This document shows positions 63,140 to 64,000 of a stretch of 64,000 nucleotides of DNA, one piece after another. A program made the position numbers and the translations under genes. The stretch comes from Himantopus leucocephalus. Its lineage: Eukaryota > Chordata > Aves > Charadriiformes > Recurvirostridae. The first letter of the stretch is position 1. Every line of letters begins with the position of its first letter. The DNA lies in assembly GCA_003993805.1 (NCBI GenBank), contig RSEF01000003.1, forward strand, positions 57,949,051-58,013,050, read 5' to 3'. Below the pieces are notes generated by a model. The model had not been told where the DNA came from and searched no databases. It saw only the letters and a program-made list of their open reading frames with translations.

Positions 63140-64000
63140 GTAAGTGGAAGGTTTGTGAGTGTTAATAATTGTTGCATTTCTGTCAACAGAAGAAAAATCC
63201 AGGTGACTTTCCTGCCTGCTGAGAGAGATAGAGAAAGTCAGGCAGCCTTACCTGCCATAGCCACAGAGGAAACAAAGCACCCAAGAAATATGCATGCATT
63301 TTCCCGACTCTTACACAAAAGCTATAGCCATGAAGCTTGCATAGGAGGAAAAACAGATTTTGCTATTGTTCTCTTCCTGTAGGTAAGACAGCCTGAAGTG
63401 GTGGGGGCAGCTGAGCTTCCAGCAGTAACCATAATTTATTTTTTATTGTTGTGCAATTTATCACTCAAGGAGCCACAAAAGTGAATTCTACACCATTTAA
63501 CATATGGAGAGCTGCTGTGTACAGGCAGTTAATGAGCTCCGTAGGTTTCTCCAAGGAATTTAGGAGTATGTTCCAGGAGTCAACTTCAGAGTTAGAAGTG
63601 TACACAGGGTATAGCTAGCTCTTCCTGATGCAGTGCATAGAAGCCAAAATCTTGAACCGGGTCTGTAACTTCACAGATACGATTGATTTTTGGCAGTGTA
63701 AATGTAAGATGCTTTGCAGAGAAAACTAAAGAAAAAGAAAGTGGTTGGAAGGAAATATGGTAGCAAAGAAAGTACAAAATACTGAGATGCAATACAACAA
63801 TACATCTATTGAATGTTGTTGGTTTTTGAGGAGATGTGAGTTCAAGACTGGCAGCTTGTAACTTCTGAATTTTAAGCTCAGCTCTGACACAAATAAAATC
63901 TTGATCTTGGTGATGCCCATGGCGTAATTCCCAGTGACTTCAAAAGAACCATGATTCATTTAGTCTGCCCTGTAGCCTTGGGCATGAATTTTTAGGTTGT
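63140..64000 (+). other. FUCA2: FUCA2 intron 2, 5' part
   Basis: It begins with a consensus GTAAGT donor and runs to the window edge. Nothing beyond non-coding sequence is seen; an 82-codon open frame here is chance. Confidence 0.85.

Noticed and set aside
1..64000. CRISPR arrays, bacterial operons, tRNA or rRNA genes
   Set aside because: None seen: no regularly spaced direct repeats, no tRNA-like cloverleaf or rRNA sequence, and the window is a vertebrate chromosome.

Overview
This is eukaryotic DNA, almost certainly from a bird. It has no operons or dense ORFs. It contains three copies of the avian CR1 retrotransposon 3' end, all with the characteristic 'tcatagaatcatagaat' / 'gttggaagggac' signature. 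Two vertebrate genes are recognisable by their exons. The species cannot be fixed from the sequence. Nearly all open frames in the window are chance or shadow frames in non-coding DNA.

Layout. (1) Positions 1-20772 are, by inference, the 5' part of the first intron of PHACTR2 (phosphatase and actin regulator 2), transcribed on the minus strand; I found no further coding exon there. (2) Positions 20340-21180 are a CpG island holding the PHACTR2 first coding exon (start codon 20815, donor after 20773) and its promoter and leader. The island is interrupted by a poly-C tract with a 19-N gap and by a poly-G tract with one N. (3) Positions 21181-59470 are about 38 kb of intergenic DNA between two divergently transcribed genes. 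It holds relics of old repeats (MIR-like SINEs, an L3-like 3' end, CR1) and several AT-rich blocks that read like conserved non-coding sequence, but no gene I can support. (4) Positions 59470-60010 are a second CpG island with exon 1 of FUCA2 (plasma alpha-L-fucosidase, GH29) on the plus strand. Exon 2 lies at 62952-63139, and the rest of the gene is beyond the window.

The head-to-head PHACTR2/FUCA2 order is the one known from human 6q24.2, so this is a conserved syntenic block. The products are not functionally linked as far as is known: PHACTR2 binds PP1 and actin, and FUCA2 hydrolyses fucosyl glycans in the secretory/extracellular compartment.

The most striking structural signal is technical. 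At six places a single N separates two nearly identical 100-146 bp copies, which is best explained as contig ends that overlap but were not merged (two alleles retained as a false tandem duplication). I did not find a convincing undescribed biological system. The window looks like ordinary avian genic and intergenic DNA, with a few items worth checking.
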